Part shown: piece after piece, positions 41,615 through 49,611 of the stretch | Layout of the letters: every line of letters starts with the position of its first letter | Position numbering within the stretch: position 1 is the first letter of the stretch | Assembly (NCBI GenBank): GCA_017516865.1 | Contig: JAFXAU010000031.1 | Span: 248,001 to 312,000, forward strand | Source: Bacteroidales bacterium | GTDB lineage: Bacteria > Bacteroidota > Bacteroidia > Bacteroidales > UBA1715 | Reading direction: 5' to 3' | DNA: 64,000 nt | The notes under the pieces: model-generated | What the model was told of the DNA's origin: nothing | What the model saw: only the letters and a program-made list of their open reading frames with translations | The model's database searches: none | Position numbers and translations under genes: made by a program

Positions 41615-42865
41615 TTACACCAAACTGTGCAGTATCAATCCGCTTCGTAGTTTTGGCTCAAACCACGTTGATTTTGGAGGCATTATTTCGCCACTGTCGG
41701 CTATGTTCATCAATTGTTCCATAGAAACTGGATACAATGCGAACGCTGCCTGCATCTCGCCAGAATCAACACGTTTCTTCAATTCGCCCAAACCGCGAAT
41801 ACCACCGACAAAGTCAATTCGCTGACTTCGACGCAAGTCTTGTATATCGAATAGCGGAGAAAGAACTTGTTCCGTAAGAATTGTCACATCAAGCACGCCA
41901 ATCGGGTCAGAATCGTTGTATGTACCTTCTTTTGCCGTCAACGAATACCACTCACCTGCCAGATACATTGAGAAATTGTGCAACTTGTTCGGTTTATAAA
42001 TCGACGCGCCTTTTTTCTCAACGACAAACGATTTTTCCAATTTCGAAAGCAATTCGTCTGGCGTCATTCCGTTCAAGTCCTTCAACACACGGTTGTAGTC
42101 GATAATCGTCAACTGATTAGCAGGGAAATTCACCGACAAGAAATAATTGTATTCCTCATTGCCCGTATGGTTAGGATTTGCCGCACGACGCTCCGCTCCT
42201 ACTCCAGCAGCAGCCGCAGTTCTGTGGTGACCATCGGCAACGTACAAGCAATCAACCTCGTTGGCGAATAAATATTCAATTCTCTTAATCTTTGCATCGT
42301 TGTCGATTACCCACACGTGGTGACCTACGCCGTCTTCCGACACAAAATTATATACAGGATCAACCAAAATCGCATCGTGGATTATCATATCCAACTCCAA
42401 ATTGTTCTTGAATGCGAAGAACACCGGCTCTGCGTTGAAGTTCGTATGACGAACGTGGTTTCTTCTATCCTCTTCCTTATCGGGACGGGTAAGTTCGTGT
42501 TTTTTTATGATATTATTCTCGTAATCAGCAACATACGCACCGCCAACAATACCATATTGCGTACGGCCATTCATTGTTTGTGCATAAATATAATAGCACG
42601 GTTTTTCGTCCTGAATAAGCACTTTTTCGTCAATCAATTTCTGCAAATTTGCTTTTGCAGTGTCGTAAACCAACTGCGAATGCAAGTCAACATCGGCTGG
42701 CAAGTCAATTTCCGGCTTAATTACGTGATAGAACGAATATTTGTTGTCGCCGGCCTCCGCCTTTGCTTCTTCTGAGTTCAATACATCGTACGGACGTGAC
42801 GCTATTTTCTTTGCAAATTCTTCGTTACACGGACGAAATCCTTTGAATGGCTTTACTACTGGCAT
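41615..42865 (-). CDS. DUF1015 family protein
   Basis: 416 aa. Starts VVKPFKGFRPCNEEFAKKIASRPYDVL and contains YVADGHHRTAAAAGVGAERR, the family's histidine-rich hallmark, followed by NYFLSVNFPANQLTIIDYNRVLKDL. Cytosolic. In other Bacteroidales it often lies near serA/serC, hinting at a phosphoserine-related or other amino acid role, but these genes are absent here. Function not established. Confidence 0.85.
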   Translation of the reverse strand: MPVVKPFKGFRPCNEEFAKKIASRPYDVLNSEEAKAEAGDNKYSFYHVIKPEIDLPADVDLHSQLVYDTAKANLQKLIDEKVLIQDEKPCYYIYAQTMNGRTQYGIVGGAYVADYENNIIKKHELTRPDKEEDRRNHVRHTNFNAEPVFFAFKNNLELDMIIHDAILVDPVYNFVSEDGVGHHVWVIDNDAKIKRIEYLFANEVDCLYVADGHHRTAAAAGVGAERRAANPNHTGNEEYNYFLSVNFPANQLTIIDYNRVLKDLNGMTPDELLSKLEKSFVVEKKGASIYKPNKLHNFSMYLAGEWYSLTAKEGTYNDSDPIGVLDVTILTEQVLSPLFDIQDLRRSQRIDFVGGIRGLGELKKRVDSGEMQAAFALYPVSMEQLMNIADSGEIMPPKSTWFEPKLRSGLILHSLV

Positions 42866-42984
42866 ATAAATTAAAATTAAGAATTAGAAATTAAATTTTT
42901 ATAATATTTGACTTACAATGTCAAGAATAATATCCAACAAATCCGCTGTTTTACAGAAGTTTGAGGGAAATACTCAAGACAATA

Positions 42985-42992
42985 CAAAAGTA
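42985..42992 (-). promoter_or_regulatory. Bacteroidota -7 element (TACTTTTG) toward DUF1015
   Basis: Exact TAnnTTTG on the minus strand, 119 nt before the DUF1015 start; a long leader would follow. Confidence 0.4.
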
Positions 42993-43121
42993 GTAAAATT
43001 ATTGTTATGATACGTATACATATTCAATTAATAATTGCCCAACAAAAATTTCATTAAAAAATCCACTAAATTACCGTACCAATAATTATAGTAAATCAAA
43101 ACAGATTTTTAGCCTTTTAAA

Positions 43122-43129
43122 TACTTTTG
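43122..43129 (+). promoter_or_regulatory. Bacteroidota -7 element (TACTTTTG) toward the Hdr-like operon
   Basis: Exact TAnnTTTG, 186 nt before the first hdr gene. If used, the transcript would have a long leader that includes the inverted repeat at 43220-43235. Confidence 0.35.
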
Positions 43130-43219
43130 TTCACTCCTTTCTTCACCGACTTCTTTAAGTATATTATCCCTATAGATTAAATTAACATTTGTCATAGAAA
43201 AGAAGTTGTCTTTTTATTT

Positions 43220-43235
43220 ACGTATAAATACGTAT
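43220..43235. promoter_or_regulatory. Inverted repeat upstream of the Hdr-like operon
   Basis: TACGTAT and ATACGTA arms separated by AA. A further TGTACGT half-like word follows at ~43243. Position, about 80 bp before the operon, and symmetry suggest a dimeric regulator site. Confidence 0.4.
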
Positions 43236-43315
43236 TTAAAATGTACGTTTTTCAACTATTGTGGAATTTAATGTAAGTCAAGACTTTTGTATGGTAGAAT
43301 AAAAAATGTACAGAT

Positions 43316-44017
43316 ATGGATTATGTCGCTGAATTAGAGAAAGACATTCGTTTCAAAGAGGCGCTACATTCGTGTTTAAACTGCGGTATCTGTTGTGCGG
43401 TATGTCCGGCGGCAGAGTTCTACAACTACGATCCAAGAACGATTGTGACGATAGTTCAACGCAGAAACAACGACGAAATAGAACAACTTCTCAAATCAAA
43501 TACAATTTGGTATTGCGGACAATGTATGTCGTGCAAGACCCGTTGTCCGAGAGGAAACACGGCAGGAATGATTATTCAGGCGCTCCGCTCGTTATCGCAA
43601 CGATGCGGTTTCTTCACCGAAAGCGAAAAAGGTCGTCAACAATACGGGTTAAAGAAAACCATTGGCGAAAGCATTCTCAAATATGGATATTGCGTACACC
43701 CGGCACTTGTCAAACCTGAGTTACACCCGGAACAAGGCGTTGTTTGGGAATGGATTTATCAGAACAAAGAGGCTATTTATGACAGACTTGGAGCCAATTT
43801 GTATAAAGACGGAGCTGGTGCAATGAGAAAAATCCATCAAAAAAATTTGGATGAACTGGCAGAAATATTCAAAGTAACGGGCGGAAAAGATTTTTACGAA
43901 ATCATTGAGGAAGATTCCAAGAAAAAAGCAGAGGAAATGAACATGAGCACCGACGACGACAACAACGAATATTTGTTGCATGTATTGACATATAATAGTA
44001 ACGAACATCAAGAATAA
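43316..44017 (+). CDS. HdrC-like iron-sulfur protein
   Basis: 233 aa. Two [4Fe-4S] motifs: CLNCGICCAVCPAAEF (Cys20, 23, 26, 30) and WYCGQCMSCKTRCPRGN. They match HdrC of heterodisulfide reductases and related QmoC/DsrK-type proteins. The rest is helical and cytosolic (ending in a short acidic stretch, STDDDNNEYL). First gene of a five-gene operon; its stop is 1 nt before the HdrB-like start. Electron transfer between the HdrA flavin and HdrB site is the family role. Confidence 0.85.
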   Translation: MDYVAELEKDIRFKEALHSCLNCGICCAVCPAAEFYNYDPRTIVTIVQRRNNDEIEQLLKSNTIWYCGQCMSCKTRCPRGNTAGMIIQALRSLSQRCGFFTESEKGRQQYGLKKTIGESILKYGYCVHPALVKPELHPEQGVVWEWIYQNKEAIYDRLGANLYKDGAGAMRKIHQKNLDELAEIFKVTGGKDFYEIIEEDSKKKAEEMNMSTDDDNNEYLLHVLTYNSNEHQE

Positions 44018-44018
44018 T

Positions 44019-45086
44019 ATGAATACAGAAGCGAAGAAACAAATTTGGAGTTCGTATCAGAAAGAAATTGCCGATAACAATTACTATTATGCCCGTAGTT
44101 GTATCAGACAGAATTTCTTTCCAGCATCGGAAGTGACTTTTTTGCGAATTTTGCGTGAAGAGCTGAACAAAAACATCTTCGACGACCCAAATCACACGAC
44201 CTGTACTGGTATCGGATACCATTCTGACATAGTTCCATTCGATACCATACAGACTGTCGTTGCACGGCATTTTGCTCTAATGACCGAAGCCGGTCTTGAA
44301 AATGTAGCAATCTCGTGCGTAACGTCGTTCGGAATGTACACCGAAATACTTGATTTGTGGCATCATTTTCCGGAACAATTGGAAAAAATCCGTGAATATC
44401 TCTACAAAGCCACAAAACGAGAATTCAATATTCCGAAAAACATTGCTCACACAAGCGACATAATTTATAAATTCCGCAACGAAATTGCAGAAAAAGCAAA
44501 ACACAAACTCATTAATGTTCAAACTGGAGAACCATTGAACGTGGTGGAACACATTGGCTGTCACTATGCAAAAATGTTCCCGACCAAAGGCGTGGGCGGT
44601 GCGGAATTTCCTCAAGTTCTCAGCGGAATGATTGAATCGTGGGGAGGCAACGTGGTTGATTATCCTGAAAGACGCCACTGTTGCGGATTTGGTTTTAGAA
44701 ACTATTTAGTTCAGGCAAACCGCGGATATTCTGTTTCCAATACCAAAAAGAAACTTGAATCGATGAAGCCGTACAAACCCGATTTTATTGTTGCAAACTG
44801 TCCAGGCTGCGCAATGTTTATGGACAAATGGCAATACACGTTGGCTGAGATGGAAGGTGTGACATACGATGAATTCGGATATGGAATACCCGTTCTCACA
44901 TACGAGGAAATGGCAGGATTAGTTTTGGGTTACAATCCATGGGATTTGGGATTGCAGATGCACCAAGTTCAATGTGAACCGCTCCTTGATAAATTGGGCA
45001 TTAAATATGACCCCAAAGCGAAATATTTGGACAAAAATGGCAACCAGATGCCGTTACCGGAAAAACCAAGTTGTTTGAAAGTGTAA
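44019..45086 (+). CDS. HdrB-like protein with CCG domains
   Basis: 355 aa. The C-terminal CCG domain is complete: GCHYAKMFP, then RRHCCGFGFRNYLVQANRG, then VANCPGCAMFMDKWQ, supplying the ligands for a noncubane iron-sulfur cluster. The N-terminal copy is degenerate: SCIRQNFFPASEVTFL, TTCTGIGYHSD in place of CCG, and SCVTSFG in place of CPGC. HdrB reduces disulfides in methanogens; in bacteria the substrate is usually unknown. Confidence 0.87.
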   Translation: MNTEAKKQIWSSYQKEIADNNYYYARSCIRQNFFPASEVTFLRILREELNKNIFDDPNHTTCTGIGYHSDIVPFDTIQTVVARHFALMTEAGLENVAISCVTSFGMYTEILDLWHHFPEQLEKIREYLYKATKREFNIPKNIAHTSDIIYKFRNEIAEKAKHKLINVQTGEPLNVVEHIGCHYAKMFPTKGVGGAEFPQVLSGMIESWGGNVVDYPERRHCCGFGFRNYLVQANRGYSVSNTKKKLESMKPYKPDFIVANCPGCAMFMDKWQYTLAEMEGVTYDEFGYGIPVLTYEEMAGLVLGYNPWDLGLQMHQVQCEPLLDKLGIKYDPKAKYLDKNGNQMPLPEKPSCLKV

Positions 45087-45114
45087 TTGAAAAAACAGAC
45101 AAAATTGATATAAA

Positions 45115-46143
45115 ATGATTGATGTTTTAATAATCGGAGGCGGAATTGCAGGAATCGAGACAGCATGCTCCTTGCAAGATTTAGGCTACGAAACAGTAAT
45201 AGTTGAAAAAGAACGCACAATCGGTGGACATTTGAACAACTGGGACACATTGTTCCCTACCCACCGCCCTGCATCGGAAGTATTGGAATACTATACGGAG
45301 GAAACCCGTAAACGTGCACTGACAATCTACTTAAACACATACGTCACCTCCATTATCAAGCTGGACGACGGAACATTTGAAGTTAACACTTCGCGCGACG
45401 TGATTTTTCATAGCAAGACTGTTGTCATCGCATCGGGATACTCATTGTTCAATGCAGAACGAAAAGAAGAATACGGATACAAAATTTACGACAACGTACT
45501 CACTTCTGCCGACTTGGAGAAAAAACTCAAAACATTGAACGGCGAGTTCAAAACGCCGACCGACAAAGTTCCCGAAAAGATAGCTTTCATTCACTGCGTC
45601 GGTTCGCGTGACGAGAAATCGGGCAACCACTATTGTTCAAAACTATGTTGCGTAACTGCCGTTAAACAGGCAATTCACATGAAACAAATTTGTCCGCAAG
45701 CCGACATTTTCTGTTGTTATATGGATTTGAGAATGTATGGTCCGGGATTCGAGGAAATGTACCGCGAAGCACAGGAAAAATATCATATTCAATTCATTCG
45801 CGGTCGTTTGTCGGAAGTAGGCGAAAATGCCGACGGCACGCTACAACTGAAAGTTGAAGACACCTTGGCTGCCCGTCCGTCAAAAATTAAAGTTGACATG
45901 CTTGTATTGATGGTAGGAATGGAATCGCCACAATCAACTGCATTATTCAAGGAAACATGTGGTTTACAATGTGCACCAAACAGATTCATTCAACCAAACG
46001 ACCATCACATCGGTTCGAACAAAACCAACATTGACGGGCTTTTCACAGCGGGCACCAGCATCGGTCCGATGTCTATTTTCGACACAATCAACCATGCAAA
46101 AGCATCGGCAATCACAATTAAAAATTATTTGTCACGAAATTAG
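45115..46143 (+). CDS. HdrA/QmoA-like FAD protein, short form
   Basis: 342 aa. FAD-binding motif IIGGGIAGIETACSLQDLGYETVIVEKE, then GGHLNNWDTLFPTHRPASEVL, and the HdrA landmark HCVGSRDEKSGNHYCSKLCCVTAVKQAIHM with its cysteine ligands. The C-terminal GLFTAGTSIGPMSIFDTINHAKASA closes the flavin site. Canonical HdrA proteins are about twice as long and carry ferredoxin domains; these are absent, so it is closer to QmoA in size. Third gene of the operon. Confidence 0.87.
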   Translation: MIDVLIIGGGIAGIETACSLQDLGYETVIVEKERTIGGHLNNWDTLFPTHRPASEVLEYYTEETRKRALTIYLNTYVTSIIKLDDGTFEVNTSRDVIFHSKTVVIASGYSLFNAERKEEYGYKIYDNVLTSADLEKKLKTLNGEFKTPTDKVPEKIAFIHCVGSRDEKSGNHYCSKLCCVTAVKQAIHMKQICPQADIFCCYMDLRMYGPGFEEMYREAQEKYHIQFIRGRLSEVGENADGTLQLKVEDTLAARPSKIKVDMLVLMVGMESPQSTALFKETCGLQCAPNRFIQPNDHHIGSNKTNIDGLFTAGTSIGPMSIFDTINHAKASAITIKNYLSRN

Positions 46144-46145
46144 CC

Positions 46146-46490
46146 ATGAGAAACTTCGGATTCACGACAACAAAATCAAGAACTATCGATTATGAAAAAA
46201 TCGACACGAGGCTTATTTCGTACATTTTGCAAAACGAGCCGTCGTTCAACGCATGCCTCTCCTGCGGTTCATGTACGGCAATATGCAGTGCGGGAAATCT
46301 AACCTCGTTCAACATACGAAAACTGAGTCTCCAAATAAGACTTGGTGACATTGAAAACACGAAATTGGAAATAGACAAGTGTATGTTGTGCGGGAAATGT
46401 CTGTTGGAATGTCCGCGAGGCATCAACACCAGAAACGTCATCATGTTGATTAAGAAAGGATTGAACATTATTGACAAAAACGAAATCTAA
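46146..46490 (+). CDS. Second HdrC-like [4Fe-4S] protein, 114 aa
   Basis: Two [4Fe-4S] motifs in the space of a ferredoxin: CLSCGSCTAICSAGN and CMLCGKCLLECPRGIN. It begins 2 nt after the HdrA-like stop and overlaps the next start by one base (TAATG), so it is coupled to the membrane subunit. A second, shorter HdrC in the same operon suggests separate electron paths for the soluble HdrB and the membrane HdrD-like part. Confidence 0.85.
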   Translation: MRNFGFTTTKSRTIDYEKIDTRLISYILQNEPSFNACLSCGSCTAICSAGNLTSFNIRKLSLQIRLGDIENTKLEIDKCMLCGKCLLECPRGINTRNVIMLIKKGLNIIDKNEI

Positions 46491-48265
46491 TGGAAAATTA
46501 CTTTATACTGCCTTTCACGTTAGGAATGATAACACTATTCGTTATTTTATTCATAAAATACGGATTGTGGATTGCCCGTCTGTCGCACATCGACAAACTA
46601 AGAATCATTCAATGTATATTTACAAGAAGAACATGGGACGCTATTGTAGAGAGCGTCATGGAAGGCTTGTTGCACCGAAGCATATTCAAACGGAATCCAC
46701 TTTTAGGCTATATGCACATGAGTCTTGCATTTGGCTGGTTTCTATTGATTGTTGTTGGTCATATTGAAGGATTCCTCTGTTACGGGACATTCGCAAACGC
46801 ACCATGGATTCCTATTTTCTTTCAGTATTTTGTCCACTATCAGTTCCCAGGAGAACGAATCATGACGAATTTGATGGATTTTCTGCTGTTGTTCATCCTC
46901 AGCGGCGTACTCCTTGCGTATTTCAAACGATTAAACAGCAAAATTTTTGGCATAAAGAAAACGACAAAACTCAAACCGTTCGACAAAATGGCAATGATTG
47001 CCTTGTGGTTCATTTTCCCCTTGCGTTTATTTGCCGAAAGTGCCACGGCAGCCCTCTACGGGAACGGAGGTTTTTTGACAAATTCCGTGGCTAACCTATT
47101 CATACTGATACACGTAACCCCAACTATGGAATCTATCCTTTGGTGGGCATACTCAATCAGTTTGGGATTGTTTTTCGTGGGAATGCCATTCTCCCGCTAC
47201 ATGCACATTTTGACAGAGGTACTCTTTATTTTCCTTCGCCATTACGGCATAAAACTAAAAAAACAATTCAACTCATATTCACGAATACAAGTCTATTCAT
47301 GTTCACGTTGCGGTGTCTGCATCGACGTATGTCAAATGCACGTGGCGAACATATCGAACAACCAGTCGGTATACATTCTAAAAAACATTAGAGACCAAAA
47401 TCTTACCGACCGAAAACTATATAACTGCTTGCTCTGCGGACGATGCGAACAAGTCTGTCCAGTAAAAATCAATCTAAATGACTTACGTATTTCGCAGCGA
47501 ATTAGAGCGACCAAAGAATACAATTCCGACTACGCATTTTTGCAATCGCTTCCAAACGAAACACCGACGACGGGGAAACAGCCCGAAGTTATTTATTTCG
47601 CAGGTTGTATGACGCACATGACCCCAGGAATAAAGAAATCTATCGTAAAAGTTCTTGACAAGGCAAACGTCAATTACATTTTCATGGATAAAGAAAAAGG
47701 AGCCTGCTGCGGTCGCCCGCTTATGCTTGCCGGTCAATACGAAGCAGCAAAAAAACTTATTGACTTCAACCGAAAAAAGATATTAGAATCAGGAGCCCCT
47801 GTTTTACTAGTATCTTGCCCAATTTGCTACAAAGTTTTCCGCGACGATTACGAATTAGGACAAATTACCATAAAACACCATTCCGAATATTTCTTGGAAT
47901 TAGTCGAACAGGGACGAATTTCATTGAAAAAATCCAATTCGTCTATAGTTTACCACGATCCATGTGAATTAGGACGCGGCTGCAATGTTTATGAGCAACC
48001 GAGAGAATTACTCAAAAAAACGGGAACTTTGCTGTCGGCAAAACAGGAGAAAGTAATGTCGCTCTGCTGTAGCGGTTCATTAGGAGATTTAAGTCTTTCC
48101 ATGCCAGACAGGAACGTGATAAAAGCAGAGACATTGAAAGTTCTTTTGCAGAAAAATCCAGATGTATTGGCAACAGCCTGCCCGCTTTGTAAGAAAACAT
48201 TTGTCAAAGGTGTAAACATACAGGTGAAAGACATTGCCGAAATAGTTGCCAATGCGATGGAATAA
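46490..48265 (+). CDS. Membrane HdrE-HdrD fusion: b-type membrane domain plus 4Fe-4S and CCG domains
   Basis: 591 aa. The N-terminal ~260 residues hold about six membrane helices with NarI/DsrM/HdrE-like text and several histidines that could bind haem b (YMHMSLAFGWFLLIVVGHIEG, HVTPTMESILWWAYS, RYMHILTEV). Then two [4Fe-4S] motifs (CSRCGVCIDVCQMHV, CLLCGRCEQVCPVKI) and two CCG domains (YFAGCMTHMTP...GACCGRPLM...SCPICYK; HDPCELGRGC...LCCSGSLGD...ACPLCKK). This is the architecture of HdrD joined to HdrE, and would link the complex to the menaquinone pool. Last gene of the operon. Confidence 0.87.
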   Translation: MENYFILPFTLGMITLFVILFIKYGLWIARLSHIDKLRIIQCIFTRRTWDAIVESVMEGLLHRSIFKRNPLLGYMHMSLAFGWFLLIVVGHIEGFLCYGTFANAPWIPIFFQYFVHYQFPGERIMTNLMDFLLLFILSGVLLAYFKRLNSKIFGIKKTTKLKPFDKMAMIALWFIFPLRLFAESATAALYGNGGFLTNSVANLFILIHVTPTMESILWWAYSISLGLFFVGMPFSRYMHILTEVLFIFLRHYGIKLKKQFNSYSRIQVYSCSRCGVCIDVCQMHVANISNNQSVYILKNIRDQNLTDRKLYNCLLCGRCEQVCPVKINLNDLRISQRIRATKEYNSDYAFLQSLPNETPTTGKQPEVIYFAGCMTHMTPGIKKSIVKVLDKANVNYIFMDKEKGACCGRPLMLAGQYEAAKKLIDFNRKKILESGAPVLLVSCPICYKVFRDDYELGQITIKHHSEYFLELVEQGRISLKKSNSSIVYHDPCELGRGCNVYEQPRELLKKTGTLLSAKQEKVMSLCCSGSLGDLSLSMPDRNVIKAETLKVLLQKNPDVLATACPLCKKTFVKGVNIQVKDIAEIVANAME

Positions 48266-48286
48266 AATCCAATCAATGAAAAAAAT

Positions 48287-48312
48287 GTAGGGGCGAAAAA
48301 TTTCGTCCCTAC
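48287..48312. repeat. 26-bp palindrome, copy 4
   Basis: GTAGGGGCGAAA and TTTCGTCCCTAC around AA. It lies between the Hdr-like operon and the convergent GH5 gene. Related to, but more diverged than, the GTAGAGACG family. Confidence 0.7.
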
Positions 48313-48323
48313 AGCAATTTTGA

Positions 48324-49439
48324 TTATTTTCCCAACAAAATAGCCGGTATTTCGTTCGGTGTTAAATTATCGTCTACTATCGGAAAATCGCCTTTGTAGC
48401 ACCAATGGGCATTGGCAATATTGTTTTCTTTGAAAATTGCAGCCATATCCTTGTACCAATTCAAGCGCGATTCCTTATTCACAAAATTCGGATATGCACC
48501 AAATTCACCGCAATAAACCTGCAAACCAAGTTCTTTTCCTCTATCAACAGCTTTTTTAATTTGCGAGAACATTTTTTCCTTATCCCATACACCGCTCTGT
48601 GTTCTATATTCCTGCACAGTTTTTTCATCTTTACCAGCAAAGAATGATGTATCGGTAAGCAAGTTGCCCGGATACGTTACGTTTTCTTTACAATCCTTAT
48701 AAATTGTCCACGGAGCGCCATAATGCGTTACAAACAACGGATTGTAGTAGTGAAAACTAATTACAAGATGTTTATCATTTTCAGGAACTTGCAAAAACTC
48801 CATAGTTTCAACCGACTGTGCCCAGTTTGAACCGACAATGATATAACGGTTTGGCTCTTCCTCACGGATTGCAGCAATCAAACGACCTTCGAGTTGATTT
48901 AAAGCTTCGTGAGTTGGAGCAACTGCCTCATTTAGAAGTTCGTAAGCCAATCTGTCGGTAGGATATGATTTTAAAAATTTCTGCAAGTCTTTCCATATTG
49001 CCACCATGTGGTCTTGTGCCGAAGTTTCTGTAAATAAAGTATTTGCATCGGCAGTAAGAAAATAATGTGCACGTGTAATATGAAGGTCAACAATAATATT
49101 CATATTGTTTTCCAAAGTCCAGTCAATTGCGTTTTTCAACAACGCAAATGCTTCTTCGTCACGATTCAAATTTTCATCGTAAAATTGAACTTCGTCTATC
49201 GGCAGGCGTACGTGCTCGAATCCCATTGAAGCAATAGAATCAAAATCCGCCTTTGTAATTTGATTTGCACGTTCTTCACCACGGCGATCAGACTGCGAAA
49301 GCCAGTGACTGACATTCACGCCTGTCCCCAATTTAAATCCTTGACATTCAGTTTGTTCATTCTGTGCTGATAAAGAATTGTACGAAAAAAATAGTACCGC
49401 CCCAAGAGCGATTGATAATAAAGCAGTAATGTGTTTCAT
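48324..49439 (-). CDS. Secreted glycoside hydrolase family 5 (cellulase-type)
   Basis: 371 aa from the ATG at 49439, giving the signal peptide MKHITALLSIALGAVLFFSYNSLSAQ. A promoter lies between this ATG and the upstream in-frame one. GH5 landmarks: GTGVNVSHWLSQ, HVRLPIDEVQFY, IVDLHITRAHY, the acid/base in AYELLNEAVAPTH, VISFHYYNPLFVTH and the nucleophile Glu in VYCGEFGAYPNF. No T9SS tail. Likely beta-glucan or mannan cleavage; linkage cannot be told. It shares no operon with other polysaccharide genes. Confidence 0.9.
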   Translation of the reverse strand: MKHITALLSIALGAVLFFSYNSLSAQNEQTECQGFKLGTGVNVSHWLSQSDRRGEERANQITKADFDSIASMGFEHVRLPIDEVQFYDENLNRDEEAFALLKNAIDWTLENNMNIIVDLHITRAHYFLTADANTLFTETSAQDHMVAIWKDLQKFLKSYPTDRLAYELLNEAVAPTHEALNQLEGRLIAAIREEEPNRYIIVGSNWAQSVETMEFLQVPENDKHLVISFHYYNPLFVTHYGAPWTIYKDCKENVTYPGNLLTDTSFFAGKDEKTVQEYRTQSGVWDKEKMFSQIKKAVDRGKELGLQVYCGEFGAYPNFVNKESRLNWYKDMAAIFKENNIANAHWCYKGDFPIVDDNLTPNEIPAILLGK

Positions 49440-49471
49440 ATTAAATAATTTAAAATGTTTATATCGAATGT

Positions 49472-49479
49472 CAAATGTA
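49472..49479 (-). promoter_or_regulatory. Bacteroidota -7 element (TACATTTG) for the GH5 gene
   Basis: Exact TAnnTTTG on the minus strand, 32 nt before the ATG at 49439, and upstream of it only, which settles the start codon. Confidence 0.6.
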
Positions 49480-49526
49480 TCATTTTTTTTGAAAAAACAC
49501 TCTGCCGATGGCAATAATGTTTTTCC

Positions 49527-49534
49527 TATATTTG
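49527..49534 (+). promoter_or_regulatory. Bacteroidota -7 element (TATATTTG) for the radical SAM gene
   Basis: Exact TAnnTTTG, 77 nt before the ATG at 49612, in the divergent gap with the GH5 gene. Confidence 0.45.
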
Positions 49535-49611
49535 AATGCAAAACAAATTTGATTTGAAACTCTTTGTAAACTATTCAATATGAAGCAATTATTTTTCACA
49601 AGTGGTTTATA

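Larger units (their letters stand above)
42866..43315. other. 450-bp AT-rich intergenic region holding divergent promoters
   Basis: No gene-like frame is visible. It holds a minus-strand TACTTTTG at 42985-42992 (toward DUF1015), a plus-strand TACTTTTG at 43122-43129 (toward the Hdr-like operon), and an inverted repeat at 43220-43235. The length is notable in a region where most gaps are under 150 bp, and suits a regulated divergent promoter or an unrecognised leader RNA. Confidence 0.5.

Noticed and set aside
43316..48265. Methanogenic or sulfate-reducing Hdr system
   Set aside because: No Mvh, Fwd, Dsr or Apr genes nearby, and the rest of the window is clearly Bacteroidota; a generic Hdr-like complex is the safer reading.
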